In this document: positions 1 to 11,339 of the stretch, piece by piece | How positions within the stretch are numbered: the first letter of the stretch is position 1 | Layout: every line of letters begins with the position of its first letter | Assembly: GCF_004210375.1 (NCBI RefSeq) | Contig: NC_134829.1 | Coordinates: 32,318,034-32,382,033, forward strand | Length of the DNA: 64,000 bases | Direction of reading: 5' to 3' | DNA from: Tachypleus tridentatus | Taxonomy: Eukaryota > Arthropoda > Merostomata > Xiphosura > Limulidae | Translations under genes and position numbers: made by a program | Notes under the pieces: generated by a model | What the model saw: the letters and a program-made list of their open reading frames with translations, nothing else | Databases searched by the model: none | What the model was told of the DNA's origin: nothing

Positions 1-3000
1 TAGATCATTGTGGTAATCTAAATGAAAACATAAAAAATCAAATTTCGTCAAAAAAGGAGAGGAAAGGATCAACTATAAGGTGAAGAGGAGGCAGGTAAAA
101 CTAAAGTATGTTTATGGATGAAATAGTTATTTAAATTTGTATGGCTTTTCTCGATCACGTAGAAAACTTGTTTTTAAGAAAAAACGTAAATATAGATAAT
201 TGTGGTAAGACAAATGAAAACATAAAAAATCAAATTTCGTCAACATATTCACTTCAAAAGAAGGAGAGGAAAGGATCAGCCTTAAGGTGAGGAGTAGGCA
301 GATAAAACTAAAGTATATTTATGGATGAAATAGTTATTTAAATTAGTATGGCTTTTCTCGATCACGTAGAAAACTTGTTTTTAAGAAAAAACGTAAATAT
401 AGATAATTGTGGTAAGAAAAATGAAAACATAAAAAATCAAATTACTTTAACATATTGACTTCGAAAGTAGAAGAGGAAAGAATCAGCTATGAGGGGAGGA
501 GGAAGCTGATAAAACTAAAGTGTGTTTATAGATGAAATAGTTATTTAAATTAGTATGACTTTTCTAGATCATGTAGGTAAAAAAACCGTAAATATAGATA
601 ATTGTTCTAAGACAAATAAAACATAAAAAATGAAATTTCGTCAACATATTAACTTCAAAAGTAGGAGAGGAAAGGATCAGCTATAAGTTGAGGATGAGGC
701 AGATAAAACTAAAGTATCTTTATAGATGAAATATTTATTTAATTTAGTATGACTTTTCTAAATCATGTAGAAAACTTATTTAAAAAAAACCGTAAATATA
801 GATGATTGTGGTAAGATAAATGAAAACATAAAAAATGAAATTTCGTCAACATATTCACTTTAAAAGTAGAAGAGGAAAGGATCAACTATAAGCTGAGGAG
901 AAAACAGGTAAAACTAATGTTTTTAGATGAAATAGTTATTTAAATTTGTATGACTTTTCTCGATCATGTAAAAAACTTATTTTTAAAAAACTCGTAAATA
1001 TAGATAATTGTTCTAAGACATATAAAACATAAAAAATCAAATTTCGTCAACATATTCACTTCAAAAGTAGGAGAAGAAAGGACCAGCTATGAGGAGAGGA
1101 GGAGGCTGATAAAACTAAAGTATGTTTATAGATTAAATAGTTATTTAAATTAGTATGACTTTTCTCGATCATGTAGAAAACTTATTTAAAAAAAACCCGT
1201 AAATATAGATGATTGTGGTAAGATAAATGAAAACATAAAAAATGAAATTTCGTCAACATATTCACTTCAAAAGTAGGAAAGGAAAGGATCAACTATAAGC
1301 TGAGGAGGAGGTAGGTAAAACTAAAGTATGTTTATAGATGAAATAGTTATTTAAATTAGTATGACTTTTCTAGATCATGTAGAAAACTTATTTTAAAGAA
1401 AACAGTAAATATAGATGATTGTGGTAATCTAAATGAAAACATAAAAAATCAAATTTCGTCAAAAGTAGTGGAGGAAAGGATCAACTATAAGGTGAAGAGG
1501 AGGCAGGTAAAACTAAAGTATGTTTATGGGTGAAATAGTTATTTAAATTAGTATGGCTTTTCTCGATCACGTAGAAAACTTGTTTTAAAAAAAAACACGT
1601 AAATATAGATAATTGTGGTAAGACAAATGAAAACATAAAAAATCAAATTTCGTCAACATATTCACTTCAAAAGTAGAAGAGGAAAGGATCAGCTATGAGG
1701 GGAGGAGGAGGCTGATAAAACTAAAGTGTGTTTATAGATGAAATAGTTATTTAAATTAGTATGACTTTTCTAGATCATGTAGAAAACTTATTTTAAAAAA
1801 AACCGTAAATATAGATGATTGTGGTAAGATAAATGAAAACATAAAAAATCAAATTTCGTCAACATATTCATTTCAAAAGTAGGAGAGGAAAGGATCAACT
1901 ATAAGCTGAGGAGGAGACAGATAAAACTAATGTTTATAGATGAAATAGTTATTTAAATTAGTATGACTTTTCTAGATCATGTAGAAAACTTATTTTAAAA
2001 AAACCGTAAATATAGATGATTGTGGTAAGATAAATGAAAACATAAAAAATGAAATTTCGTCAACATATTAACTTCAAAAGTAGGAGAGGAAAGGATCAGC
2101 TATAAGCTGAGGATGAGGCAGATAAAACTAAAATATGTTTATAGATGAAATAGTTATTTAATTTAGTATGACTTTTCTAAATCATGTAGAAAACTTATTT
2201 AAAAAAACCGTAAATATAGATGATTGTGGTAAGATAAATGAAAACATAAAAAATGAAATTTTGTCAACATATTCACTTCAAAAGTAGGAGAGGAAAGGAT
2301 CAACTATAAGCTGAGGAGGAAACAGGTAACACTAATGTTTAAAGATGAAATAGTTATTTAAATTAGTATGACTTTTCTAGATCATGTAGAAAACTTATTT
2401 TAGAAAAAACCGTAAATATAGATGATTGTGGTAAGATAAATGAAAACATAAAAAATCAAATTTCGTCAACATATTCACTTCAAAAGTAGGAGAGGAAAGG
2501 ATCAGCTATAAGCTGAGGATGAGGCAGATAAAACTAAAGTATCTTTATAGATGAAATATTTATTTAATTTAGTATGACTTTTCTAAATCATGTAGAAAAC
2601 TTATTTAAAAAAACCGTAAATATAGATGATTGTGGTAAGATAAATGAAAACATAAAAAATGAAATTTCGTCAACATATTCACTTTAAAAGTAGAAGAGGA
2701 AAGGATCAACTATAAGCTGAGGAGAAAACAGGTAAAACTAATGTTTTTAGATGAAATAGTTATTTAAATTTGTATGACTTTTCTCGATCATGTAAAAAAC
2801 TTATTTTTAAAAAACTCGTAAATATAGATAATTGTTCTAAGACAAATAAAACATAAAAAATCAAATTTCGTCAACATATTCACTTCAAAAGTAGGAGAAG
2901 AAAGGACCAGCTATGAGGAGAGGAGGAGGCTGATAAACCTAAAGTATGTTTATAGATTAAATAGTTATTTAAATTAGTATGACTTTTCTCGATCATGTAG

Positions 3001-3223
3001 AAAACTTATTTTAAAAAAAAACCGTAAATATAGATGATTGTGGTAAGATAAATGAAAACATAAAAATGAAATTTCGTTAACATATTCACTTTAAAAGTAG
3101 AAGAGGAAAGGATCAAGTATAAGCTGAGGAGAAAACAGGTAAAACTAAAGTATGTTTATAGATGAAATAGTTATTTAAATTAGTATGACTTTTCTAGATC
3201 ATGTAGAAAACTTATTTTAAAAA
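1..3223. repeat. Satellite array, ~202-bp unit, about 16 copies
   Basis: A block containing ACATAAAAAAT recurs at about 28, 220, 427, 621, 826, 1027, 1233, 1439, 1633, 1839, 2040, 2244, 2446, 2650, 2851 and 3058, giving spacings of 191-207 bp. Each unit is AT-rich with a purine-rich patch (GGAGAGGAAAGGATCA type) and a conserved TATGACTTTTCTAGATCATG block. The array starts before the window and runs into the assembly gap, so its true length is unknown. Every frame is closed; it is satellite DNA, not coding. Units 4-7 match units 13-16 better than their neighbours, with offsets of 1824-1825 bp, which shows a higher-order duplication. Confidence 0.95.
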
Positions 3224-3723
3224 NNNNNNNNNNNNNNNNNNNNNNNNNNNNNNNNNNNNNNNNNNNNNNNNNNNNNNNNNNNNNNNNNNNNNNNNNNNNN
3301 NNNNNNNNNNNNNNNNNNNNNNNNNNNNNNNNNNNNNNNNNNNNNNNNNNNNNNNNNNNNNNNNNNNNNNNNNNNNNNNNNNNNNNNNNNNNNNNNNNNN
3401 NNNNNNNNNNNNNNNNNNNNNNNNNNNNNNNNNNNNNNNNNNNNNNNNNNNNNNNNNNNNNNNNNNNNNNNNNNNNNNNNNNNNNNNNNNNNNNNNNNNN
3501 NNNNNNNNNNNNNNNNNNNNNNNNNNNNNNNNNNNNNNNNNNNNNNNNNNNNNNNNNNNNNNNNNNNNNNNNNNNNNNNNNNNNNNNNNNNNNNNNNNNN
3601 NNNNNNNNNNNNNNNNNNNNNNNNNNNNNNNNNNNNNNNNNNNNNNNNNNNNNNNNNNNNNNNNNNNNNNNNNNNNNNNNNNNNNNNNNNNNNNNNNNNN
3701 NNNNNNNNNNNNNNNNNNNNNNN
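3224..3723. other. Assembly gap (500 N)
   Basis: Exactly 500 N separate the satellite from the first LINE copy. The round number suggests a scaffolding gap of unknown true size, probably caused by collapse of the satellite. The 5' end of the adjacent LINE is lost here. Confidence 0.99.
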
Positions 3724-3959
3724 TTCAAATACAGGCATTTCTTCTAATACATCTTTTTTTCCCTACCCCAAAAGGCAAAACAATCATTCGTTCACATCCT
3801 CAGTCACTGGAATCCCCTTCCAACAACAAAGACCTGCCCAATCGACCCAGGGCAGGATCCATGGAGGTTGATAGACCTTCTCTGATTAAGGACAGTAAGG
3901 AAAAAAGACGTAGTCATAAACAGAAGGGTTCTCCAGCCACTTCACCTACCCTTTCTTAA
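3724..3959 (+). pseudogene. LINE copy 1 ORF1, C-terminal remnant
   Basis: This is the tail of the gag-like ORF1. The last ~60 codons encode a basic, Ser/Pro/Lys-rich segment ending KGSPATSPTLS then TAA at 3957-3959. It aligns with the end of ORF1 in copy 2 (10730-10916). ORF1 proteins of this group bind element RNA through zinc knuckles; those lie further 5' and are lost behind the gap here. Only two bases separate its stop from the position matching the ORF2 start, so the two frames are nearly abutting, as in copy 2. Confidence 0.75.
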
Positions 3960-3961
3960 AA

Positions 3962-6900
3962 ATTATCACCTTGATACAATGAAACTGTCGAGGTTTACGT
4001 TCTAATCTGGATGATATCAAAACACTGATTGCTTCCTACCATCCTGTTTGTCTTTCCTTACAAGAAACATTTCTCAAACCTACTGATACAGTCTCCATTT
4101 GGCAGTTTTTTCTGTACAGAAATGACAGGTTGTGTGATGGACGAGTACATGGAGGGGTGGCACTATTGGTTGATCAGCATGTGCCCACCCTGTCTTTGTC
4201 ACTCAACACACCCTTGGAGGCTGTAGTCATCCGTGTTTCCTTGGGTCATACCATCACTGTTTGTTCTCTGTACCACTCCCCTGGAGAGACATATGATCAA
4301 TCAGACCTTGATGCTCTCGTTGCACAGTTGTTATTTCCATTTCTAATCCTGGGGGATTTTAATGGACATCATCCCTTCTGGGGAAGTGCTGTTATTGATG
4401 GGAGGGGTCGATCTGTAGAGCGTATGGTCTCTGATCACAATCTTTCTCTTTTCAATACTGGTTCTTCCACTTATTTTCATGCACCTAGTCAGTCCTTTAC
4501 CGCTATTGATCTCTCGGTTTGCTCCCTTTCATTATTCTCCCATTTTTCATGGAGGGTTGACAGTAATCCACTAGGCAGTGATCATTTTCCTATCCTTTTG
4601 AAAGAGACTGGCCGTGGTCGATGCCACCCTACCCGCGTGCCCCGGTGGAAGCTAGATCAGGCAGACTGGTCCACTTTCACTGCTCTCGCAGAACTTGATC
4701 CTGCCATCGTAAATCAGCTATCAATAGACGACTGTGTGGCAGCAGTAACTGGCTGTATTATACAAGTAGCTGCTCAGTGTATTCCTATAACCTCAACACG
4801 TTTTCCACAATATCCTCGTCCGTGGTGGAATCCTGCTTGCCACTTAGCATGGAAGGCTCAAACACGGGCCTGGGATACTTTTCGTAGATATCCCACACTT
4901 TCAATCCGTGTCGCTTTCCAACGGGCCCGTGCACATGCTAGGTGGGTAAGACGTCAAAGCCAGAAGGAATCTTGGATTAAGTTCACAACTAGCATATCTT
5001 CTACCACCAGTTTCAGGAGCATATGGGGACAGGATTCGAAAGGTTAATGGGCACTACAATTCTGTCCCCTTCTCGATCTTACTCTCTGATGGTCAGGAGG
5101 TGGCTGATGTCTGGAGCATCGCTGATACTCTAGGTGAAAGCTTTTGCCGGGTATCTAGCACTTCTGCTTGTTCCTCCACCTTCTTGGCCATCAAGACTCG
5201 GGCAGAGCGTTCACCTCTTTTCTTTCGAACTGACTGTTTCTTTGATTATAATTGTCCCTTTACACTGGTGGAACTGAAAATGGCCCTTCATCGGTCTGCC
5301 AGTACATCTGTTGGACCTGATGATGTTCATTATGACATGCTGCACCATCTATCTCCTGCTTCTCTTGATGTCCTTCTGATTGTCTTTAACCGGATCTGGC
5401 AGGAGAATGTTTTTCCTGATGCCTGGCGCAAGGCTATTATTTTACCTTTCACTAAGCCAGGGAAAGATCCAAAGATTCCTTCAAAGTACCGTCCAATTGC
5501 TTTGACAAGCTGTCTCTGTAAGACCTTAGAAAGGATGGTTAATGCTCGTCTTGTTTGGTTCCTCAAATCAAACAACCTCCTCTCGCCCACTCAGTGTGGG
5601 TTCTGACGACAGCACTCCACCACAGACCACCTAATTCATCTTGAAACATCAATCAGAGAAGCCTTTCTCAAATGCCAACATCTTGTGTCAATATTCTTTG
5701 ACATTGAGATGGCTTACGACACAACATGGAGGTATGGCGTTTTGCGAGACCTCCATACATATGGGTTACATAGCCATTTACCCATGTTTACTAAAAATTT
5801 TTTAATGGACAGGAGATTCCAATTTCGTGTGGGTTCGACACTTTCCCGTTCTTTTGTACAGGAACTTGGAGTCCCTCAAGGCTGTGTTTTGAGTGTCACA
5901 CTTTTCAGTATAAAGATAAATGCCATCACTGAACAACTCCCTCTCACTCTTGCGAATGGGCTGTATATCAACAACTTTCACATCACATGTCAGTCGTCGA
6001 ACATGAGATATATTGAGCGGCAACTACAAAATGCCTTCAATCGTGTACTGAAGTGGACTATGGCGAACGGCTTTAATTTCTCTCTCTCTAAAACCGTATG
6101 CATGCACTTTTGCTGTTAACGGGGTATTCACCCTGATCCTAAACTTCATATCGGTGAAGTTTTGCTGCCAGTGGTTTCGGAGACCAAGTTCTTGGGGCTT
6201 ATCTTTGATCGTAAGCTGACCTTTATACCACACTTAAAGCAGCTTTGGGTCAAATGCACAAGAGCACTGAACATCCTCTGTGTCCTCTCTTCCACCAGTT
6301 GGGGAGCAGATCGATGTTCTATGTTAAAGATATATCGTGCTCTTATTCAATCAAAACTCGACTATGGATCAATGGTCTTTGGCTCTGCCAGACCCTCGGC
6401 CTTAAAGATGCTGGACCCCATTCATCACCAAGGACTTCGACTCTGCACTGGGGCTTTCCGTACCTCTCCAGTTCAAAGCTTATACGTTGAATCTCATGAA
6501 GCTTCTCTGCACCTTCGTCGTTTGCAGCTGTCTTTACTATATTCTTTGAAACTTCGTTCCTTAACAAAGCATCCCACCTGGGGATGTGTTTTTTTCCCTC
6601 GGTGGGCAGTACTTTTTCAGAACAGACAATCTGTCATTGCTCCATTTGGCCTTCGCATCCAGGCGCAATTGGATGAATTGGGTCTGTCCTTGGATAACAT
6701 TGCAGATTCCATAAGTCAACCCATCCCACCATGGCTTATTACAGCCCCCAAATGTGACCTTTCTTTCAGTCATCTAAAAAAGGCAGATACTCCAGATTGG
6801 AAGTACCGTCTTCTATTTAATGAATATCTTTCGAACAATCATTCAGTTCCCATTTATACAGACGGTTCCAAATCAGGTAATTCAGTGGGCTCTGCTATGG

Positions 6901-7679
6901 TTTGCTGTGGTTCAGTAGTTGTGTGCAGAATCCCCTCTACAGCTTCTGTGTTCACTGTTGAACTGTATGCCATATCTCTTGCCCTGGATCATATTGCAGC
7001 TGAGCAATACTCCAACTGCACTATTTATACTGATTTGCTTAGTTCTATACTGACCCTGGAATCACTACACGTTGGCTCACACCCTGTTCTCGCTGATATT
7101 CAAAACCAACTGGCCCATTTCTCATTAACAGCTACTTCTATCCAGTTTTTCTGGATACCAGGCCACGTTGGTATTCACGGGAACGATCTTGCAGACACAG
7201 CAGCTAAATCTATTTGCTCCGGTAATATTACCCCTGTGCCTATTCTGTACATGGACTATGGTCTTGTCTTCAAGGCTCGGCTCTGTGCCAGCTGGCAGTC
7301 CACTTGGAGTGAGCAACGCGACAACAAGCATTTTCAAATCAAGCCCTATATTGGACTTTGGCCATCCAGCTTTCGTAAAGTTTGGAAGGAGGAAGTTGTT
7401 CTAACTGGACTACTCATTGGTCACAGTTTTTTAACTCATCGTTTTCTTTTATCTGGAACTGATGCACCAATGTGTAGTTTGTGTAACACTCAAATCACTA
7501 TCAGCCACGTTTTACTTTCTTGCCATCGTTACAATTCTCAACGACAGCAATATTTTAAATATATTTTTTCTTAGGGTCTGTCTGTAACATTGGACAATGT
7601 TATTGGTGATGGTGACACTGTCCACCTTGATAACGTTTTTAATTTTTTAATGGCCATTAATCTTTTTAATCTCATTTAA
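3962..7679 (+). pseudogene. LINE copy 1 ORF2: endonuclease, reverse transcriptase, RNase H (broken)
   Basis: About 1,240 codons, the usual size for I-group ORF2. The ATG matching copy 2 has become ATT at 3962, and an early Trp codon is TGA. The apurinic-like endonuclease is readable from 4130 (GDFNGHHPFWG, IDLSVCS, GSDHFPI). A frameshift lies around 5015-5045. The RT follows (KYRPIALTSCLCKTLERM; FFDIEMAYDTTW; GVPQGCVLS), with stops at 5604-5606 and 6117-6119. Where Y-x-D-D is expected the sequence reads YINN, so both catalytic Asp are Asn. RNase H motifs are visible (YTDGSKSG, TVELYAI, WIPGHVGIHGNDLAD), then a CSLC...HVLLSC finger near the C-terminus. A TAG at 7572-7574 precedes about 34 more codons to TAA at 7677-7679. 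Domain identity is firm; function is lost. Confidence 0.94.
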
Positions 7680-7740
7680 GTGTTGCATATTTATTCATTA
7701 CACCTTTTTAATTGTGGTTCCTTTTTTACAGTTTTAATCT

Positions 7741-8594
7741 CTCTCATTCAATTTGACATTGGACAATGGCCAGAACATTAAATAACTCGACACCAGGACT
7801 GGAAAGGCCAACTTCAGGTGACTAACGCTGCTGTTAAAACTGTCCGTTTGAACTACTCGTTAGCTATCCTGGCGAGTTGTTATTACACTTTTGCTGCATA
7901 TCATTTCACACTTTTACTACTTTACCTTTTAGTACTGGCCATAATGACACATAACCTGGAACCAGGACTGGAAAGACCAACTTCAGGTGACTGACGGTGT
8001 TTTTTATACTTACCTGTTAGTCTTCCTGGCAGGTTATGATCATTACCATTCTGCTACAGAAAGTCCTTTACAACTTTGTAGACTGGATGTCAACATTGGT
8101 TTTTATGCCATTTTCTGTTTTAGTTGCTGTTTTGTTTTTACCTTCATTTACTTTTACAAATTTTACTCCATTTACTTCACTTTTACCTTTTTACTGAACA
8201 TTTGGCTACTCATTATTACGATTTTGCTATATGTCATTTAAAACTTCTATTATTTTACATTTTGATAATAGCTGCTATGACACATAACCCAGAACCAGGA
8301 CTGGAAAGGCCAACTTTAGGTGACTGACGGTGGTTCTTGTACTTACCTGTTAGTCTTCCTGGAGGGTTATGATCATTACCATTATGCTAGAGAAAGTCCT
8401 TTACAACTTCTCTTACTCTGCTTTCTCTCTTAACGTTGTAGACTAGGTGTCAACATTGGTTTTATACTTTATTGTTTTACCTTCATTTCCTTTTATGTCT
8501 TTTACTACATTTACTTTATTTTTACCCTTTTACCGGATGTTTGGCGCAGATATCCTAGCTGCTTTGTGCCATAAAACACTAAGTCAATCAATCA
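7741..8594 (+). repeat. Repeated 3' UTR modules and tail of LINE copy 1
   Basis: A module around CCAGGACTGGAAAGGCCAAC followed by AGGTGACT occurs at about 7793, 7962 and 8295. It is followed each time by a T-rich stretch, and the second and third copies share TCATTACCAT. Module spacing is 169 and 333 bp. The block ends in the short AATC-repeat tail. Such 3' UTR modules may be template-recognition sequences for the element's RT, but that is inference. Confidence 0.7.
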
Positions 8595-8599
8595 GAAAT

Positions 8600-9640
8600 G
8601 AATTAATTCTTTCTTGTTTCTTACAATTTCATTATTTAACATCTTGAAAGGCTGGTTAGAATATTTCAGTTGGATTCATAAAATCAACAGGTATTTTTCA
8701 AAATTGTAAGGATATATTTGCACACAGTAACACACCTGAATTTAAGTTTTTTTGTCAAGTGAACAACATATGGTCAGAGGATACTTTAAAAAATTATAAC
8801 TGAAAAAGTAGGTTGAACACCATCTTGATTTTTTTGTAGATCATATTCAGAGATATACAAATATATAGTAAAAATCTGAAAAGACTGAATAACTGGTGAC
8901 ATGGTCAAACTGTGGCCAGAAGCAGGGCTATTTTTTGCTAAAACATAAAAAGTTGCATGCAACTAAATTTTTTATGGGAGATCTAATAGACTTTTAATTA
9001 CAACAATTGCTGATTTATCAAGTGATATAGGAAATTAGAAAACAAAGTTCAGCTTTGTATCATATTACGTCTTAGAGCTATGGCTTATTAAATAAACCAA
9101 TGTTTTTTACGATTTTGGTTTTTCAGGTGATCTTACAGCCTCACTATGCAAATCCTGAGAGAGATAAACTTGGTATGAGACCATTTTTGAATTCTGTGAG
9201 ATTAATTCAGTCAGTGTAGCAAATTTCAGTCTTCTACCACCATTATTCTTGCAGCTTTAAGCAACCAAAGTTGCCTGAAAATGAATTTGCCAAAAATAAC
9301 AAAAAATTAACTTTTACAGGACTCTAAATCAGAAATTATTAGATATATTGATCTAATCTTTGGCAGTTTTTCATTATATGGGTAGATGAGCACATGTGAA
9401 TTTTTTCAAGGCATTCTGTGAGGGTCACCTGCAGCCCCCTAGTATGATTTGACATGGAATGACCCTAATGCTCATTAAATGTTTGCCAAATTTCTTAAAG
9501 ATAAACTGCTACATTTAAATTTGTAGTGTGTATATATAATGGTTGCAAGGATTGCATACTGATCAAACCTGTCTAGAAAGATAAATTCTATGGTCATGGA
9601 AATATTATGGAAAATTCTGAAAGGTTTAAGGAAAACTTTT
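8600..9640. other. Unassigned ~1 kb between the two LINE copies
   Basis: No long ORF and no family recognised. Two passages resemble each other: around 9128 (AGGTGATCTTACAGCC) and around 9421 (GGGTCACCTGCAGCCCC). Being directly upstream of ORF1 of LINE copy 2, it could contain that copy's 5' UTR. The matching part of copy 1 is hidden by the gap, so this cannot be tested here. Confidence 0.4.
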
Positions 9641-9663
9641 GAAATTTCTAAAAATTTTTTATG

Positions 9664-10916
9664 ATGGATCCTCCAAATAAAAACTTAAATAAAATAGTGA
9701 AAAATAAGTTTATAAGTAAGCGACCATGTCTTGAAGATTCTGAGCAGCAATCTTCAACACCTGTTACTTGTTGTACCTCATTTTCTTGTAATACATTCTC
9801 TTTTAGACAAACCTTTAGGGCAAATGTCTCCATTTTTCATTCAGAAGAGACTGAAGGGACTTGCTGGTTTTCCAAAGTCAGTAAGGAAGCTTTGATGTGG
9901 TGACGTAGTGGTGGAAACATCCACATCTCAACACAGTGAACTCCGCTTGCATTCAAGGGTGACTGGGGATATACTTATTGAAGTTACAACTCATGCTACT
10001 TTGGATTTATCATGAGGAGTTATTGTTGAGAGGGATTTGAAGAACATCCTCGAGTCAGAGATTCTCACTGGTTTCTCCATCCAAGGAGTTTCTGCAGTGA
10101 GGTGTATCTCCACTCACAAAGATGGAATTACAATGCCGACCAATGTCCTCATTCTGACATCTACATCACCACATTTACCTGCCACCATGAAGGCAGGTTA
10201 TCTTAATTGCCATACATTCCAAACCCTCTCAAATGTTTTCAGTGTCAGCAGTTTGGTCACTCGAAGACATCATGTCATGGTTCCTTGATGGGTGCTTGTT
10301 GAGGTGGCAAGGACCATGATGCCTATGGGTGTGAAACAGGCTCTCATTGTGTTTAATGGTAGTGGCTCTCAACCATTTTACTTTTGTTTATGCCCTAAAT
10401 GGTTGGAATAAGAATAGATGCAGCATTTGAAAATGATCCAAAACATTACTTACCCTGAAGCTCGAAAGTTGCTGTCCATCTCAGACATATGCTGCTGTAC
10501 TTCATTCCACTACTACAGTAGAAGTGCAGACAGATCTCTCTGTGCCTCCAAAAGAATCGTTCTCAAACTAAAGGAATAGTCTTTTGACCTCCATGGCTAA
10601 AAAAGTTGTTGAATCAACTTCAACACCCATCTCTATCCCAAACATTCATTCCAGCAAATCCCAAAATCCTCTTCCTTTGATTCTGGGTATAGACATTTCC
10701 TTGGGTACATCTTCTTCTCCCACCCCAAAATGCAAAACAATCATTTGTTCACGTTGTCAGTTGCTGGAATCCTCTTCCAACAGCAAAAACCTACCTAATC
10801 AACTCAGGGCAGGATTCATGGAGGCTGATAGACCTCCCTCGAATAAAGACAGTAAAGAAAAAAAACGTGGTTATAAACAGAAGGGTTCTCCACCAACTTC
10901 CCCTACACATAAATAA
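9664..10916 (+). pseudogene. LINE copy 2 ORF1 (gag-like, zinc knuckle), broken
   Basis: The frame opens at ATG 9664 and switches around 9830-9910, with several stops. A passage encoding GVIVERDLKNILESEILTGF (10022-10081) is typical of gag-like ORF1 proteins of I-group LINEs. A clear CCHC zinc knuckle, C-x2-C-x4-H-x4-C (CFQCQQFGHSKTSC), is encoded at 10234-10275. A second knuckle follows immediately but is damaged: it contains a TGA and lacks one Cys. The C-terminal part (10584-10916) is Ser/Pro/Lys-rich and ends in KKRGYKQKGSPPTSPTHK then TAA. Such proteins bind and chaperone element RNA. The stop is two bases before the ORF2 start codon. Confidence 0.85.
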
Positions 10917-10918
10917 AA

Positions 10919-11300
10919 ATGGCCACCTTGGTACGATGGAACTGTCGAGGTTTATGTTCTAATCTGGATGGCATCAAAACACTGATTGTTTCCTACCATC
11001 CTATATGTCTTTCTTTACAGGAAACATTTCTGAAACCTGCTGATACAGTCACCTTTTGGCAGTTTTCTTTGTCCAGAAATGACAGGCTGTGTGATGGATG
11101 AGTGCATAGAGGGGTGTCACTGTTGGTTGATCAGCATGTGCCCACCTTGGCTTTGCCTCTCAACACACCCTTGGAGGTCGTAGCTATCCATGTTTCCTTG
11201 GGTCATACCATCACTATCTGTTCTCTCTACCTGTCACCTGGAGAAACGTATGATCAATCAGACCTTGATGCTGTCGTTGAATAGTTGTTTGATCCATTTG
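10919..11300 (+). pseudogene. LINE copy 2 ORF2, 5' endonuclease fragment
   Basis: The start ATG is intact and the first residues read MATLVRWNCRGLCSNLDGIK, the N-terminus of an endonuclease domain; LSLQETF follows, whose Glu is the conserved metal-binding residue. A TGA at 11099-11101 replaces an Arg codon that is CGA in copy 1, and a TAG at 11282-11284 replaces CAG. Both are C-to-T changes. Sequence related to copy 1 ends near 11300, so RT and RNase H are absent. Confidence 0.88.
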
Positions 11301-11339
11301 ATCAATGTTTTCAAATAGCTCGACTACTCAATAGTTATT

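Larger units (their letters stand above)
3724..8594 (+). mobile_element. I-group non-LTR retrotransposon (LINE), copy 1, defective
   Basis: It holds, in order, the end of a gag-like ORF1, a complete but broken ORF2 (endonuclease, reverse transcriptase, RNase H, CxxC...Hx4C finger), a 3' UTR with repeated modules, and a 3' end at CATAAAACACTAAGTCAATCAATCAG (tail around 8570-8594) made of short AATC repeats. RNase H in ORF2 and a separate ORF1 place it in the I/Jockey broad group, I-like branch. The 5' part is missing behind the N gap. It shares ORF1 and ORF2 sequence with the truncated copy at 9640-11300. Nonsense codons, one frameshift and a destroyed RT active site make it inactive. Confidence 0.93.
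9641..11300 (+). mobile_element. I-group LINE copy 2, 3' truncated
   Basis: Same family and orientation as copy 1. ORF1 is largely present, and ORF2 begins with an intact ATG at 10919 and follows copy 1 closely to about 11290. Similarity then stops and a different LINE begins. The 5' border is uncertain; ORF1 starts at 9664. Several stops and frame changes show it is dead. Confidence 0.85.

Noticed and set aside
1-3223. CRISPR-like array
   Set aside because: Units are ~202-bp direct repeats without unique spacers, in a eukaryotic genome.
3180-3738. Long minus-strand open frames across the N gap
   Set aside because: They consist of unknown residues from the 500 N and have no biological meaning.
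5330-6233. Minus-strand frames within LINE ORF2
   Set aside because: Shadows of the real + strand reading frame.
9128-9175. Possible exon after GATTTTGGTTTTTCAG
   Set aside because: The acceptor is good but the coding part is very short, and a related passage at 9421 suggests a non-coding repeat.
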